From JAJNBA01 sp035512775 (lineage in GTDB: Bacteria > Actinomycetota > UBA4738 > HRBIN12): 34,730 bases of DNA. Of the stretch, positions 25,170-31,883 are shown piece after piece. The notes below the pieces were generated by a model that saw only the letters and a program-made list of their open reading frames with translations, was not told the DNA's origin and made no database searches. The stretch is taken from positions 1 to 34,730 of the forward strand of contig DATKDI010000021.1 in NCBI GenBank assembly GCA_035512775.1, read 5' to 3'. How positions within the stretch are numbered: the stretch's first letter is position 1; each line of letters begins with the position of its first letter. The position numbers were made by a program, and so were the translations under genes.

Positions 25170-26434
25170 TGCTCGATCTCTTCTCCCTCCAGGACGCGGT
25201 AGGTGTGCAGCTTGGATTCGATCTCCGGCGTCGGGAACACGTACGGGCTGGTGGCGATGGCCTCGAGGACCGCCTTGTCGCCCCCGCTCGCTGCGTCAGC
25301 GTCCCCCTGCACGATGTCTCCTGCCGCGGGCACCGGGCTCACGTACGCGTTCCATTCGGTCAGGAGCGCGGCCATCTCCGGCCGGTAGTAGTGGTCCATG
25401 ACCTGGATGGCTCCGAGGGGATTCTCCGCACCGGCCGGGATCATCATGTTGTCGACCCAGACGACACCGCCTGCTTCGGCGGTCGCGAACTCGAACGTCT
25501 CGAACTCCGGGTAGTAGAGCTTGTCGTTGATGATGTCCCCGGACCAGGCCATCGTGGCCCAGATGTCCTCGTTCTCGATCGCCGTGAGGTAGGCCTGGTC
25601 GTCCCACTTCCGAAGGCCTCCCCACTCGTTGAACGACGAAAGGAGGTCGGCGGCCTGCTGCCACTCGTCCGGACCCGAGGTAGCGGGGTCGATCCCGAGC
25701 TCGATCATCGCCATGTTCGGCGCGTCGGCGTTGTTCCCGAACAGCGAGACGTGGCCCTTCCACTCGTCGTTCATCAGGTCCTGCATGCCGGTGATCGGCC
25801 CCTCGATGAACTTCGTGTTCCAGGCGTAGCCCGTCATGCCCGACTGCCAGGCCATCGTGTACGCGTTGCCCGGGTCGAAGGAAGGGTCCTTGAACGCGGC
25901 CCCGACGTTCTCGTTGAAGTTCGGTGTCAGCGAATGGTCGAGCGAGATCAAGTACCCGAGCGCGATCATCTCCGTGAGCTCCTGCCCGTTCGTGATGACG
26001 ATGATGTCGTGTCCGGTGTACTGGCCGGCCTCGAGCGCGTCCCGGATGCTGGCGTAGAAGTCCTCGTTCGAGTTGATGTTCGCCCGGTACACCACCTCGA
26101 TCCCTGTCTCATCCATGAACGCCTGGAGGCTGGGACGGATCCTGTTGCCCTGCTCGTCCCTGCCGGCGAGGTCGATGTAGGCGGGCCAGTTCGTGAAGTT
26201 GACGGTGTCACCCGCCTCCTGCTCGGCCCACCACTCGGGTGATCCCACTCCGCCCGGCTGCGGCTGCTCGGGCTGCCGCTCCGGCTCCGTGCCGCATGCC
26301 GCGAGGATCGCGGATAGGCTGAGCGCCCCCGCCCCCACGCCCGCGTACCGGAAGAGCTGACGTCGAGACATCCTCTTGCTGGTCATGCCACGCAGCCACG
26401 CCGGGTCCACGCGCTGCCGATCCGGTTGCGTCAT
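25133..26434 (-). CDS. potD: Polyamine-type substrate-binding lipoprotein (Tat)
   Basis: A 433-residue extracellular binding protein of the PotD/PotF cluster. The N-terminus has a twin-arginine signal (SRRQLFRYAGVGAGALSL, Arg24-Arg25) ending in a lipobox LAAC with Cys47, so it is exported folded and lipid-anchored. A Pro/Glu-rich linker follows. The mature part starts with VNFTNWPAYIDL, the typical first strand of polyamine binders, and contains YDIVITN-like DIIVITNGQEL and MAWQSGMTGYAWNTK. ATG 26434 overlaps the potA stop (ATGA) and is preceded by GGAGGAGGAAGG. M22 could also serve. Whether it binds putrescine, spermidine or another amine cannot be told from sequence. Confidence 0.88.
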   Translation of the reverse strand: MTQPDRQRVDPAWLRGMTSKRMSRRQLFRYAGVGAGALSLSAILAACGTEPERQPEQPQPGGVGSPEWWAEQEAGDTVNFTNWPAYIDLAGRDEQGNRIRPSLQAFMDETGIEVVYRANINSNEDFYASIRDALEAGQYTGHDIIVITNGQELTEMIALGYLISLDHSLTPNFNENVGAAFKDPSFDPGNAYTMAWQSGMTGYAWNTKFIEGPITGMQDLMNDEWKGHVSLFGNNADAPNMAMIELGIDPATSGPDEWQQAADLLSSFNEWGGLRKWDDQAYLTAIENEDIWATMAWSGDIINDKLYYPEFETFEFATAEAGGVVWVDNMMIPAGAENPLGAIQVMDHYYRPEMAALLTEWNAYVSPVPAAGDIVQGDADAASGGDKAVLEAIATSPYVFPTPEIESKLHTYRVLEGEEIEQWNDIFLPIFTT

Positions 26435-27555
26435 CCTTCTTCCTCCTCCTCGATGAGGGAAGTCGAGCGCTCCACGACGAAGGTGTGCTCCGGCAGCCAT
26501 TCCAGCCGTACGCGCTGTCCGACCGTCGGGTGTGACCCCGTCGCTCCCTGGTTCTGGACGTACACGGTGAGCTCGTTCCCACCGGGGCCGTCCACCTTGT
26601 ACTGGTAGTTCACGCCGATGTAGGTGGCCATCCGGACGATCCCCACCACGTGGTTCCTGCCGGCGGGCTCGCCCGCGGCCTCCGGCACGATCGAGATCTT
26701 CTCCGGCCGAACACCGACCCGGACGTTCGTGCCGATCCCCGGTGGGAGTTGCGGGTCCTCGGCCACGACGACCTCGCCGGTGGTCAGGCGCACCGTCGCC
26801 GCTCCGTTCATCGACGTCAGCTCCCCTTCGAGCATGTTGGACGCCCCGAGGAAGCCCGCGACGAACTCCGTGGCCGGGTGCTCGTAGACATCCTCGGGGG
26901 CTCCAAGCTGCTCGATCCGGCCATGACGCATCACGGCCAGGCGGTCCGACATCGTCAGGGCCTCTTCCTGATCGTGTGTCACGTAGATGAACGTGATCCC
27001 GACCTCCTGCTGGATCGTCTTCAGCTCGAGCTGCATCTGTTTGCGGAGCTTCAGGTCGAGCGCACCGAGAGGCTCATCGAGCAGGAGGACCTTGGGTCGA
27101 TTGACGAGCGCGCGTGCCAGCGCGACGCGCTGCTGTTGTCCGCCCGACATCTGGGGCGGCCTCCGTCGCTCGAACCCGACGAGGTCGACGAGCGACAATG
27201 CCTCGTCGACTCGGCGCTCGACCTCCCCATCCGGAACCTTCTTACGACGCAAGCCGAAGGCGACATTCTCGAAGACGTCGAGGTGTGGGAAGAGCGCGTA
27301 GGACTGGAAGACGGTGTTCACGTCGCGACGGTACGGAGGGAGGTCGGTGACGTCCCGTTCGCCGAGGTAGACCGTCCCGTAGGTGGGATCCTCGAAGCCG
27401 CCGATGATGCGAAGGGTGGTCGTCTTGCCGCAACCGGAGGGGCCGAGGAGACTGAAGAACTCGTTCGACTCGATGTCGAGCGACAGATCGTCCACGGCCG
27501 CGAGGTCGCCGAAGAGCTTGGAGACGCGTTCGAGCCGGACATCGATCTCTGGCAC
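26431..27555 (-). CDS. potA: ABC transporter ATPase, PotA type
   Basis: A 374-residue ATPase energising the importer. Walker A is GPSGCGKTT (38-46), the Q-loop VFQSYALFP, the signature MSGGQQQRVALARAL, Walker B VLLLDEPLGALD and the switch His in THDQEEA. After about 240 comes the TOBE regulatory domain (FLGASNMLEGEL, VGVRPEKI). An acidic tail (EEEEEG) ends at the TGA shared with the potD start. Of two adjacent GTGs, 27555 is chosen because AAGGGG lies about 7 nt upstream; 27561 would be too close. Its leader holds two hairpins. The amidohydrolase gene lies 140 bp upstream in the same direction. Confidence 0.9.
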   Translation of the reverse strand: MPEIDVRLERVSKLFGDLAAVDDLSLDIESNEFFSLLGPSGCGKTTTLRIIGGFEDPTYGTVYLGERDVTDLPPYRRDVNTVFQSYALFPHLDVFENVAFGLRRKKVPDGEVERRVDEALSLVDLVGFERRRPPQMSGGQQQRVALARALVNRPKVLLLDEPLGALDLKLRKQMQLELKTIQQEVGITFIYVTHDQEEALTMSDRLAVMRHGRIEQLGAPEDVYEHPATEFVAGFLGASNMLEGELTSMNGAATVRLTTGEVVVAEDPQLPPGIGTNVRVGVRPEKISIVPEAAGEPAGRNHVVGIVRMATYIGVNYQYKVDGPGGNELTVYVQNQGATGSHPTVGQRVRLEWLPEHTFVVERSTSLIEEEEEG

Positions 27556-27568
27556 GGTCACACCCCTT

Positions 27569-27609
27569 GCGCCGGACGGCCGGCGCATGATGCCACACGT
27601 TGGGTGGCA
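27569..27609 (-). promoter_or_regulatory. Tandem hairpins in the potA leader
   Basis: Two perfect inverted repeats sit between the amidohydrolase and potA. GCGCCGG-ACGG-CCGGCGC (27569-27586; 7-bp stem, 4-nt loop) abuts the AAGGGG ribosome site of potA. TGCCAC-ACGTTGG-GTGGCA (27591-27609; 6-bp stem) lies 5 bp further up. No U-tract follows either, so they are not classic terminators. They could be processing sites or a translation-controlling leader for the importer. Confidence 0.4.
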
Positions 27610-27695
27610 GGCGCATCCGCCGCGACCCCCGATCAACGGACCCATCCTCCCCCTCGGGTACGTGGCGGGCAAGGCAACGCGTCGACCCGGGCGGC

Positions 27696-29348
27696 TCATC
27701 CGGATCCTGGGCGGGAGTGCACGACGCGGCCGGCGGCGATCGTGTGCTCGACGCGAGCATCCGAGATGGCCCCGTCGGCTGCGTCGAAGAGGTTGCGATC
27801 GAGGACAACCAGGTCTGCGCGGCAGCCCTCTTCGAGTGACCCCGCGTCGTCGTCGCGGTTGACGTGGGCCGAACCCTTCGTGAAGGCGGCGAGTGCGACG
27901 TGGAGGGGGAGACGCTGGTCGGGGAGGAACGGCTCCGCGTCGCGCATCGAGGGGTCGGCACGGCGGGTCGCGACCTCGATCTCCTCGAGGGGGTTGGCGG
28001 TCGAGACGGACCAGTCCGACCCGAACGCCAGGGTGGCGCCGGAGGCGTGGAGCGAAGCGAAGGGGTACTGGAGCGGTGCCCGCTCGGGTCCGAGGAAGGG
28101 CACCGTGAGCTCGTCCATCTGCGGATCGTGCTGGGCCCAGTATGGCTGGCAGTTCGCGATCACCCCCAGCTCACGGAACCGGGGGACGTCGTCGGGATGT
28201 ATCACCTGGAGATGGGCGATGTGGTGTCTCGCGTCACGGGCGCCGTTCGTACGGCGGGCTGCCTCGCAGGCATCGAGCCCGTTCCGCACGGCACGGTCCC
28301 CGATCGCGTGCATATGGACCTGGAACCCCACCCGATCGAGGGCGGTAACGGCCTCCACGAGCTGATCGTGGTCGAGGTAGCTGATGCCGGTCTCGTCGGT
28401 CTCGTGACCCGCCGCGTCGCAGTAGGGGCGGAGCATCGCGCCGGTGTGGTTCTCGAGTACGCCGTCGGCCATGATCTTCACGGTCGTGGGGTGGAAGTTC
28501 CCGACCGAGCCTTCGTCTCGACGGGCCACGAGGTCCCCGATCTGCTCGGGACCTCGGTGGCGGTCCCACCAGAGCGCGCCGGCCACGCGGGCGGTGAGCT
28601 CGCCGCGTTCGGCGAGGGATCGATAGGCCTCCTCGGTCGGGGGCGTCACCCAGGCGTCCTGCCACCCGGTGATGCCGAGAGCATGGAGGTGCTCCTGCGC
28701 GAGGAGGATCGCCCGCTCCCACTCTTCTCGGGACGGCTCGGGTAGGTGCTCGTCCGCGAACGAGTAGGCGGCACCCTCGTGAAGCGTCCCGGTGGGCTCG
28801 CCCGTGGTGGCATCACGCTCGATCCGCCCGTCCCAGGGGTCGGGCGTCTCGCGCGTGATGTGCGCGAGCTCCAGCGCCTTGGAGTTCACCCACGCGCCGT
28901 GGACGTCACGGTTCAGGAGGAAGACGGGCCGGTCGGGCACGATGTCGTCGAGGAGCTCCCTGGTCGGCGTCCCGCCGGGGAAGTGGGACATGAGCCAGCC
29001 GCCGCCGAAGATCCACGGCTGCTCCGGGTTGGCGCGGGCATACGCCGCGACCGCTTCGCGGTACGCGTTGACGCCCGGCAGGTCGTGGAGGGAGACATGG
29101 AGCCGGTACCGGCCGGCGAAGGGCGCGTGGAGGTGGGAGTCCTGGAAGGCGGGGAGCACCATCCGGCCCGGGAGGTGGAGCAGTTCCTTCGCGTCCGGGA
29201 AGCGTTCCTTCACCTGCGGCTCGATGCCGACGGCGGCGATCCGGTCCCCGACGATGGCCACGGCACCGGCCCATCGCCGCGCCGCGTCCATCGTGTACAC
29301 ATCGACGCCGGTGATCACGAGGTCGGCGGTCCGGGCAGGCTCCGGCAT
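27696..29348 (-). CDS. YtcJ-type amidohydrolase
   Basis: A 550-residue metal-dependent hydrolase of the amidohydrolase_3/YtcJ family, whose members cleave N-acyl or N-formyl amides and related bonds. The N-terminal composite domain (ADLVITGVDVYTMDAARR) leads to the metal motif FQDSHLH (His72, His74) at the first barrel strand. Further barrel motifs are VKIMADGVLENHTG (the lysine site), VHMHAIGDRAV, HHIAHLQVIHPDD and AFGSDWSVS, the last supplying a catalytic Asp. The family closing segment CRADLVVLDRN is present, so the protein is complete. ATG 29348 is preceded by TATCCT ending 7 nt away and no SD. It lies 140 bp before potA in the same direction; processing of an imported or acylated amine is possible but inferred only. 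Confidence 0.9.
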   Translation of the reverse strand: MPEPARTADLVITGVDVYTMDAARRWAGAVAIVGDRIAAVGIEPQVKERFPDAKELLHLPGRMVLPAFQDSHLHAPFAGRYRLHVSLHDLPGVNAYREAVAAYARANPEQPWIFGGGWLMSHFPGGTPTRELLDDIVPDRPVFLLNRDVHGAWVNSKALELAHITRETPDPWDGRIERDATTGEPTGTLHEGAAYSFADEHLPEPSREEWERAILLAQEHLHALGITGWQDAWVTPPTEEAYRSLAERGELTARVAGALWWDRHRGPEQIGDLVARRDEGSVGNFHPTTVKIMADGVLENHTGAMLRPYCDAAGHETDETGISYLDHDQLVEAVTALDRVGFQVHMHAIGDRAVRNGLDACEAARRTNGARDARHHIAHLQVIHPDDVPRFRELGVIANCQPYWAQHDPQMDELTVPFLGPERAPLQYPFASLHASGATLAFGSDWSVSTANPLEEIEVATRRADPSMRDAEPFLPDQRLPLHVALAAFTKGSAHVNRDDDAGSLEEGCRADLVVLDRNLFDAADGAISDARVEHTIAAGRVVHSRPGSG

Positions 29349-29355
29349 CCGGCGG

Positions 29356-29371
29356 AGGATAGCCGTATCCT
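29356..29371. promoter_or_regulatory. Symmetric bidirectional promoter core
   Basis: AGGATAGCCGTATCCT is a 16-bp near-palindrome. Its two arms read TATCCT on both strands, each placed as the -10 of a divergent leaderless gene (7 nt to ATG 29348, 8 nt to GTG 29380). One duplex segment should therefore open for transcription in either direction. Confidence 0.55.
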
Positions 29372-29379
29372 TGCTGCTC

Positions 29380-29634
29380 GTGAGGCCGCCGGATCAGCCG
29401 GGCTGCTTCCTCTGCCACCGTCCCACCTTCGATCCCGACAAACGCGAGGTGCCGTGGGCGCGGGCGGTGGCCGATGGGGTGCAGGTGCTGATCTGTCCGG
29501 ACTGCCAGCACGACCGCCCCGACTGGGCCGAGAGCCTGGACCGGTGCGAGGCTTGCGGCTCGACCCGTCTGTCCCTCACCCTGGGGCAGGTCGTGTGCCG
29601 GGCGTGCGGCCATACCGCGAGAGCGGGCGCTTAG
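29380..29634 (+). CDS. Double zinc-ribbon protein overlapping tRNA-Val
   Basis: An 84-residue protein with four CxxC knuckles (CFLC, CPDC, CEAC, CRAC), enough for two zinc ribbons. The first pair frames a basic/acidic linker with VPWARAVADGVQVLICPDCQ; the second resembles rubredoxin-like ribbons. No catalytic domain is attached, so a nucleic-acid- or protein-binding role is likely but unknown. GTG 29380 lies 8 nt after the TATCCT -10; TTG at 29371 would overlap that box. The TAG stop (29632-29634) lies inside the tRNA-Val gene, so the two overlap by 10 nt and are probably on one transcript. Confidence 0.65.
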   Translation: MRPPDQPGCFLCHRPTFDPDKREVPWARAVADGVQVLICPDCQHDRPDWAESLDRCEACGSTRLSLTLGQVVCRACGHTARAGA

Positions 29635-29698
29635 CTCAGCTGGTTAGAGCGTCGCCCTTACAAGGCGAAGGTCGGGGGTTCGAGTCCCTCAGCGCCCA
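29625..29698 (+). tRNA. tRNA-Val (UAC)
   Basis: A complete 74-nt cloverleaf. The acceptor stem GGGCGCT (29625-29631) pairs with AGCGCCC (29691-29697), with discriminator A at 29698. The D-arm begins TAGCTCAGCTGGTTAGAGC. The anticodon stem is TCGCC/GGCGA around loop CTTACAA with anticodon TAC (29659-29661), and the T-loop is TTCGAGT. CCA is not encoded. The 5' end overlaps the stop codon of the zinc-ribbon gene. Confidence 0.97.
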
Positions 29699-29738
29699 CG
29701 ACGTGACGGATCGGGGATGTCTGCGGGCCTGGGATCGA

Positions 29739-30122
29739 CTACGACTCGAGATCGATCTCGAACCAGACGCGGTGGGGCGACGTGGCGATCCCTCAACGGT
29801 CGGACATCTCCTCGACGAGGAAGAGACCCCAGCCACCCTCGTCGGCCCCGGGACTCCGCACGATCCTCGATGCGTCGAACCCTGGTCCGCCATCGACGAC
29901 CACAACACGGACGACCCGAGACCGGATCTCGATCTTGAGACCCAACGTTCCTTTCCCGTCTACGCGCGCGTGCCGGACCGCATCCGACACCAGTTCGCTC
30001 GTCAGCAGCTCCATGTCCGCGAGTCTCTGGGCGGGCAGGGTCTCCTCGAGCCGATCTCGAACATGCCTTCGAGCTTCGCCGACGGCGACCGGACCTGCCG
30101 GGAGCGCGTGCTCGAACGAGAC
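29739..30122 (-). pseudogene. RsbW-like anti-sigma gene with two point lesions
   Basis: The frame encodes a full RsbW-type ATPase of 127 codons. It has a leading helix (GEARRHVRDRLEETLP), the N-box LLTSELVSDAVRHA (Asp at the position of Asn71 in the paralogue), G1 VDGGPGFD and G2 GGWGLFLVEEMSDR. Two changes break it. At the expected start, 6 nt after GGAG (30132-30129), the codon is GTC (30122-30120), not GTG. The codon after SDR is TGA (29795-29793), where the intact paralogue at 669-1130 has Trp (SDRWG). Seventeen further codons then match the missing C-terminus (PHRVWFEID) and end at TAG. The fold lacks its last strand unless UGA is read through. It lies downstream of the ANTAR gene on the same strand. 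Confidence 0.75.
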
Positions 30123-30199
30123 GAGGCTCTCCTTTCTGTCTGGCCCCTTCCTACCCGGTGGGTGCCCAAGCCGATCGTCGCTGGAAGTGGAACCGTCCG

Positions 30200-30826
30200 C
30201 TAGACGGGCTCCGCTTTCCCGGGGAGCGAGCCTTCCGCCTGTGGTCGACGAGCGGGAAGCATCGTGCGACTCGTCACGATCGCTTCGGCGAGGTCGACGA
30301 GCTTGCGGTTGGTTCGGCGCGACGCATCTCGGAGCATGTCGAACGCGGCCTGCTCCGAGATGTCGTGGCGTTCCATGAGGACGCCCTTGGCTCGCTCGGT
30401 GACCGCTCGTCGGCTGAAGGCACCTTCGAGATCGTGGTACTCGGCGAAACGTCGCAGGACGATGTCGATGGCGCTCTGCATCTCCTGGGAGTCGTCCCCG
30501 TGGGCGATGTAGGCGAAGATCCCCCGCTTGGCGGCCTCCTCCACGAACGCACGATCCTGCACATCCAGGACCGCGATCACCGGGCAGGCCGCCTCGTGCA
30601 CGATGCGGTCGATCATCTCCAGGCCCTTGGTGTTGCCCTCGTGCACGATGACCAGAGCCACGTCGGGGCGTTCGGTCGCCGTGATGCGGGCGACCTCTGG
30701 CAGGGATGACTCACGCGCGATGACGTCGTGGCCCAACCCGGCCACTGTGCGGGTGACCTCATCGAGGCGCACTCCCGGTCTATCGGTGACCAGGACACGC
30801 AGACGGGGAACGCTCTTCTCCTCCAT
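30200..30826 (-). CDS. ANTAR-domain response-regulator-like protein
   Basis: A 208-residue regulator. Residues 8-120 form a receiver-like domain (LRVLVTDRPGVRLDEVTRTV, RPDVALVIVHEGNTKG, CPVIAVLDVQDRAFVEEAAKRG). The usual phospho-Asp position in the VALVIVHEG strand is not an obvious Asp, so it may be a pseudo-receiver. Residues 125-190 are an ANTAR domain (SRRAVTERAKGVLMERHDIS, AFDMLRDASRRTNRKLVDLA) with the expected Ala/Arg and aromatic positions. It binds dual-hairpin RNA and acts by antitermination. ATG 30826 has GAGG nearby; a TACCAT -10 lies about 30 nt upstream. No dual-hairpin target is evident next to it. It neighbours the RsbW pseudogene and a divergent STAS gene. Confidence 0.87.
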   Translation of the reverse strand: MEEKSVPRLRVLVTDRPGVRLDEVTRTVAGLGHDVIARESSLPEVARITATERPDVALVIVHEGNTKGLEMIDRIVHEAACPVIAVLDVQDRAFVEEAAKRGIFAYIAHGDDSQEMQSAIDIVLRRFAEYHDLEGAFSRRAVTERAKGVLMERHDISEQAAFDMLRDASRRTNRKLVDLAEAIVTSRTMLPARRPQAEGSLPGKAEPV

Positions 30827-31009
30827 AGCCTCGTCAGCCTCGTCCGGAAGGACCCACCGATGGTAGCAAGCCCTACTCGCGGTCGGCGCGAAAGGAGTAC
30901 ACTGAAGCTGCCGAGCCCAAGAATGACGGTTCCGGCAGGTCAGAGGCCCCGACCCACGGTCCTCGCACACGGACGGCGCGTTGAGTCGCGCCAGCGAGGA
31001 GTGGGTTCT

Positions 31010-31417
31010 ATGAGGACCGACCAGGCACTCACCACCCGGATCGACGCACGGAACGGCGTCACGAGCATCGCTTTGTCGGGCGAACTCGACATGGCCACCG
31101 TGCCGATCCTGAACGACCAGCTGACAGCCTTGGAGCGAGACGGCACCGGGGCCATCATGCTCGACCTTCGAGAGCTGAGCTTCATCGATTCCTCGGGCCT
31201 TCACGCGTTCATCGAGGCCCACAAGCGCTCTCTGCTGAACGGTCACCGCTTCCTGCTCGTCGGCGCGAGCCCGATCGCTCGGCGCTTGTGCGAGATGACT
31301 CGGACAGAGTTCCTCCTCGACGCGCAGGGAACGCCGCAACTCCTCGACCGCTTCACGGGAGATGCGGCCAGGACGGGGGGCCGAGATCGTGTGTCAGGGC
31401 CGGAACCACATGTCTGA
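31010..31417 (+). CDS. STAS-domain anti-sigma factor antagonist
   Basis: A 135-residue STAS protein of the RsbV/SpoIIAA type. The strand VTSIALSGELDMATVPILND and the loop SFIDSSGLHAFIEA (Ser61 or Ser62 as phospho-acceptor) are clear. About 25 residues after the domain (GDAARTGGRDRVSGPEPHV) form a disordered tail not found in the other STAS protein (1219-1557). ATG 31010 has GAGGAG about 9 nt upstream. Its natural partner would be an RsbW-type kinase; the nearest one (29739-30122) is broken. The next gene overlaps its 3' end by 8 bp. Confidence 0.88.
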   Translation: MRTDQALTTRIDARNGVTSIALSGELDMATVPILNDQLTALERDGTGAIMLDLRELSFIDSSGLHAFIEAHKRSLLNGHRFLLVGASPIARRLCEMTRTEFLLDAQGTPQLLDRFTGDAARTGGRDRVSGPEPHV

Positions 31418-31745
31418 TTGGAGGGTTCAGGAGGCCACCAACCAGACCATCTTCCGGGAGATGAACGAGTGGACCGAAGAGGGCAACGATGCGCGTCTCG
31501 GGCTTGGTCATCGCACCGATACCTATCTCTGCGAGTGTTCAGATCGTCGGTGCGCCAACCCTATCCGGCTCACGCGCCTGGAGTACGAGTCGATCCGGGC
31601 CGAGCCCCTCCGGTTCGCTATGGCACTGAATCACGAGAACCCAGAGGTCGACCGGGTGGTCGAGGAGAACGAGCGGTTCGCCACGGTTGACACGTTCCAC
31701 GGCGTCGGCGCCCGGCTCGCTCGCAAGACATACCCACGTCGCTAG
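31410..31745 (+). CDS. Small CxC-x4-C protein, unknown
   Basis: A 111-residue protein of a type often seen in Actinomycetota but without an established role. The core is YLCECSDRRCANPIRLTRLE, with Cys41, Cys43 and Cys48, then a helix (YESIRAEPLRFAMALNHENP) and the segment EVDRVVEENERFATVDTF. Three cysteines plus a nearby His could hold a metal or act as a redox switch, but this is inference. ATG 31410 overlaps the STAS gene by 8 bp, so they are translated together. The pairing suggests it feeds a signal into, or is controlled by, the STAS partner-switch. No upstream ribosome site is clear, consistent with coupling. Confidence 0.72.
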   Translation: MSDWRVQEATNQTIFREMNEWTEEGNDARLGLGHRTDTYLCECSDRRCANPIRLTRLEYESIRAEPLRFAMALNHENPEVDRVVEENERFATVDTFHGVGARLARKTYPRR

Positions 31746-31813
31746 GTCCTCCCTACCGCTCCCTCAGCGTTCACCAAGGTGGGCCGGAGGGCGTGACGGC
31801 TCGAGGGTAGAAG

Positions 31814-31853
31814 CGAGAAAGTTCTCGTGCAGATGTGAGGTACGTCACTGCAC
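31814..31853. promoter_or_regulatory. Two inverted repeats upstream of the HNH gene
   Basis: CGAGAA-AG-TTCTCG (31814-31827) is a 14-bp operator-like palindrome. It touches GTGCAG-N15-CTGCAC (31827-31853), whose arms continue inward as GTGA/TCAC. Together they lie 31-70 bp upstream of ATG 31884, just ahead of a TAGTCT -10. They could be a repressor site or a terminator for the upstream pair; no U-tract is present. Confidence 0.4.
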
Positions 31854-31883
31854 GTGGATGGATCGCCTTCTAGTCTCGAACAC

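Noticed and set aside
29793..29795. UGA read as tryptophan across the genome
   Set aside because: Several intact genes here end with TGA at family-appropriate lengths, for example those ending at 12328, 14640 and 31417, so the standard code is in use.
29636..29908. Minus-strand frame ending with a DSNPRPSP-like motif
   Set aside because: It is the antisense of tRNA-Val read as protein, a common annotation artefact, and it also covers the anti-sigma pseudogene in another frame.
28746..30203. 485-codon plus-strand frame through tRNA-Val
   Set aside because: It is antisense to the amidohydrolase, then translates the tRNA itself, then is antisense to the anti-sigma pseudogene; no protein family is visible.
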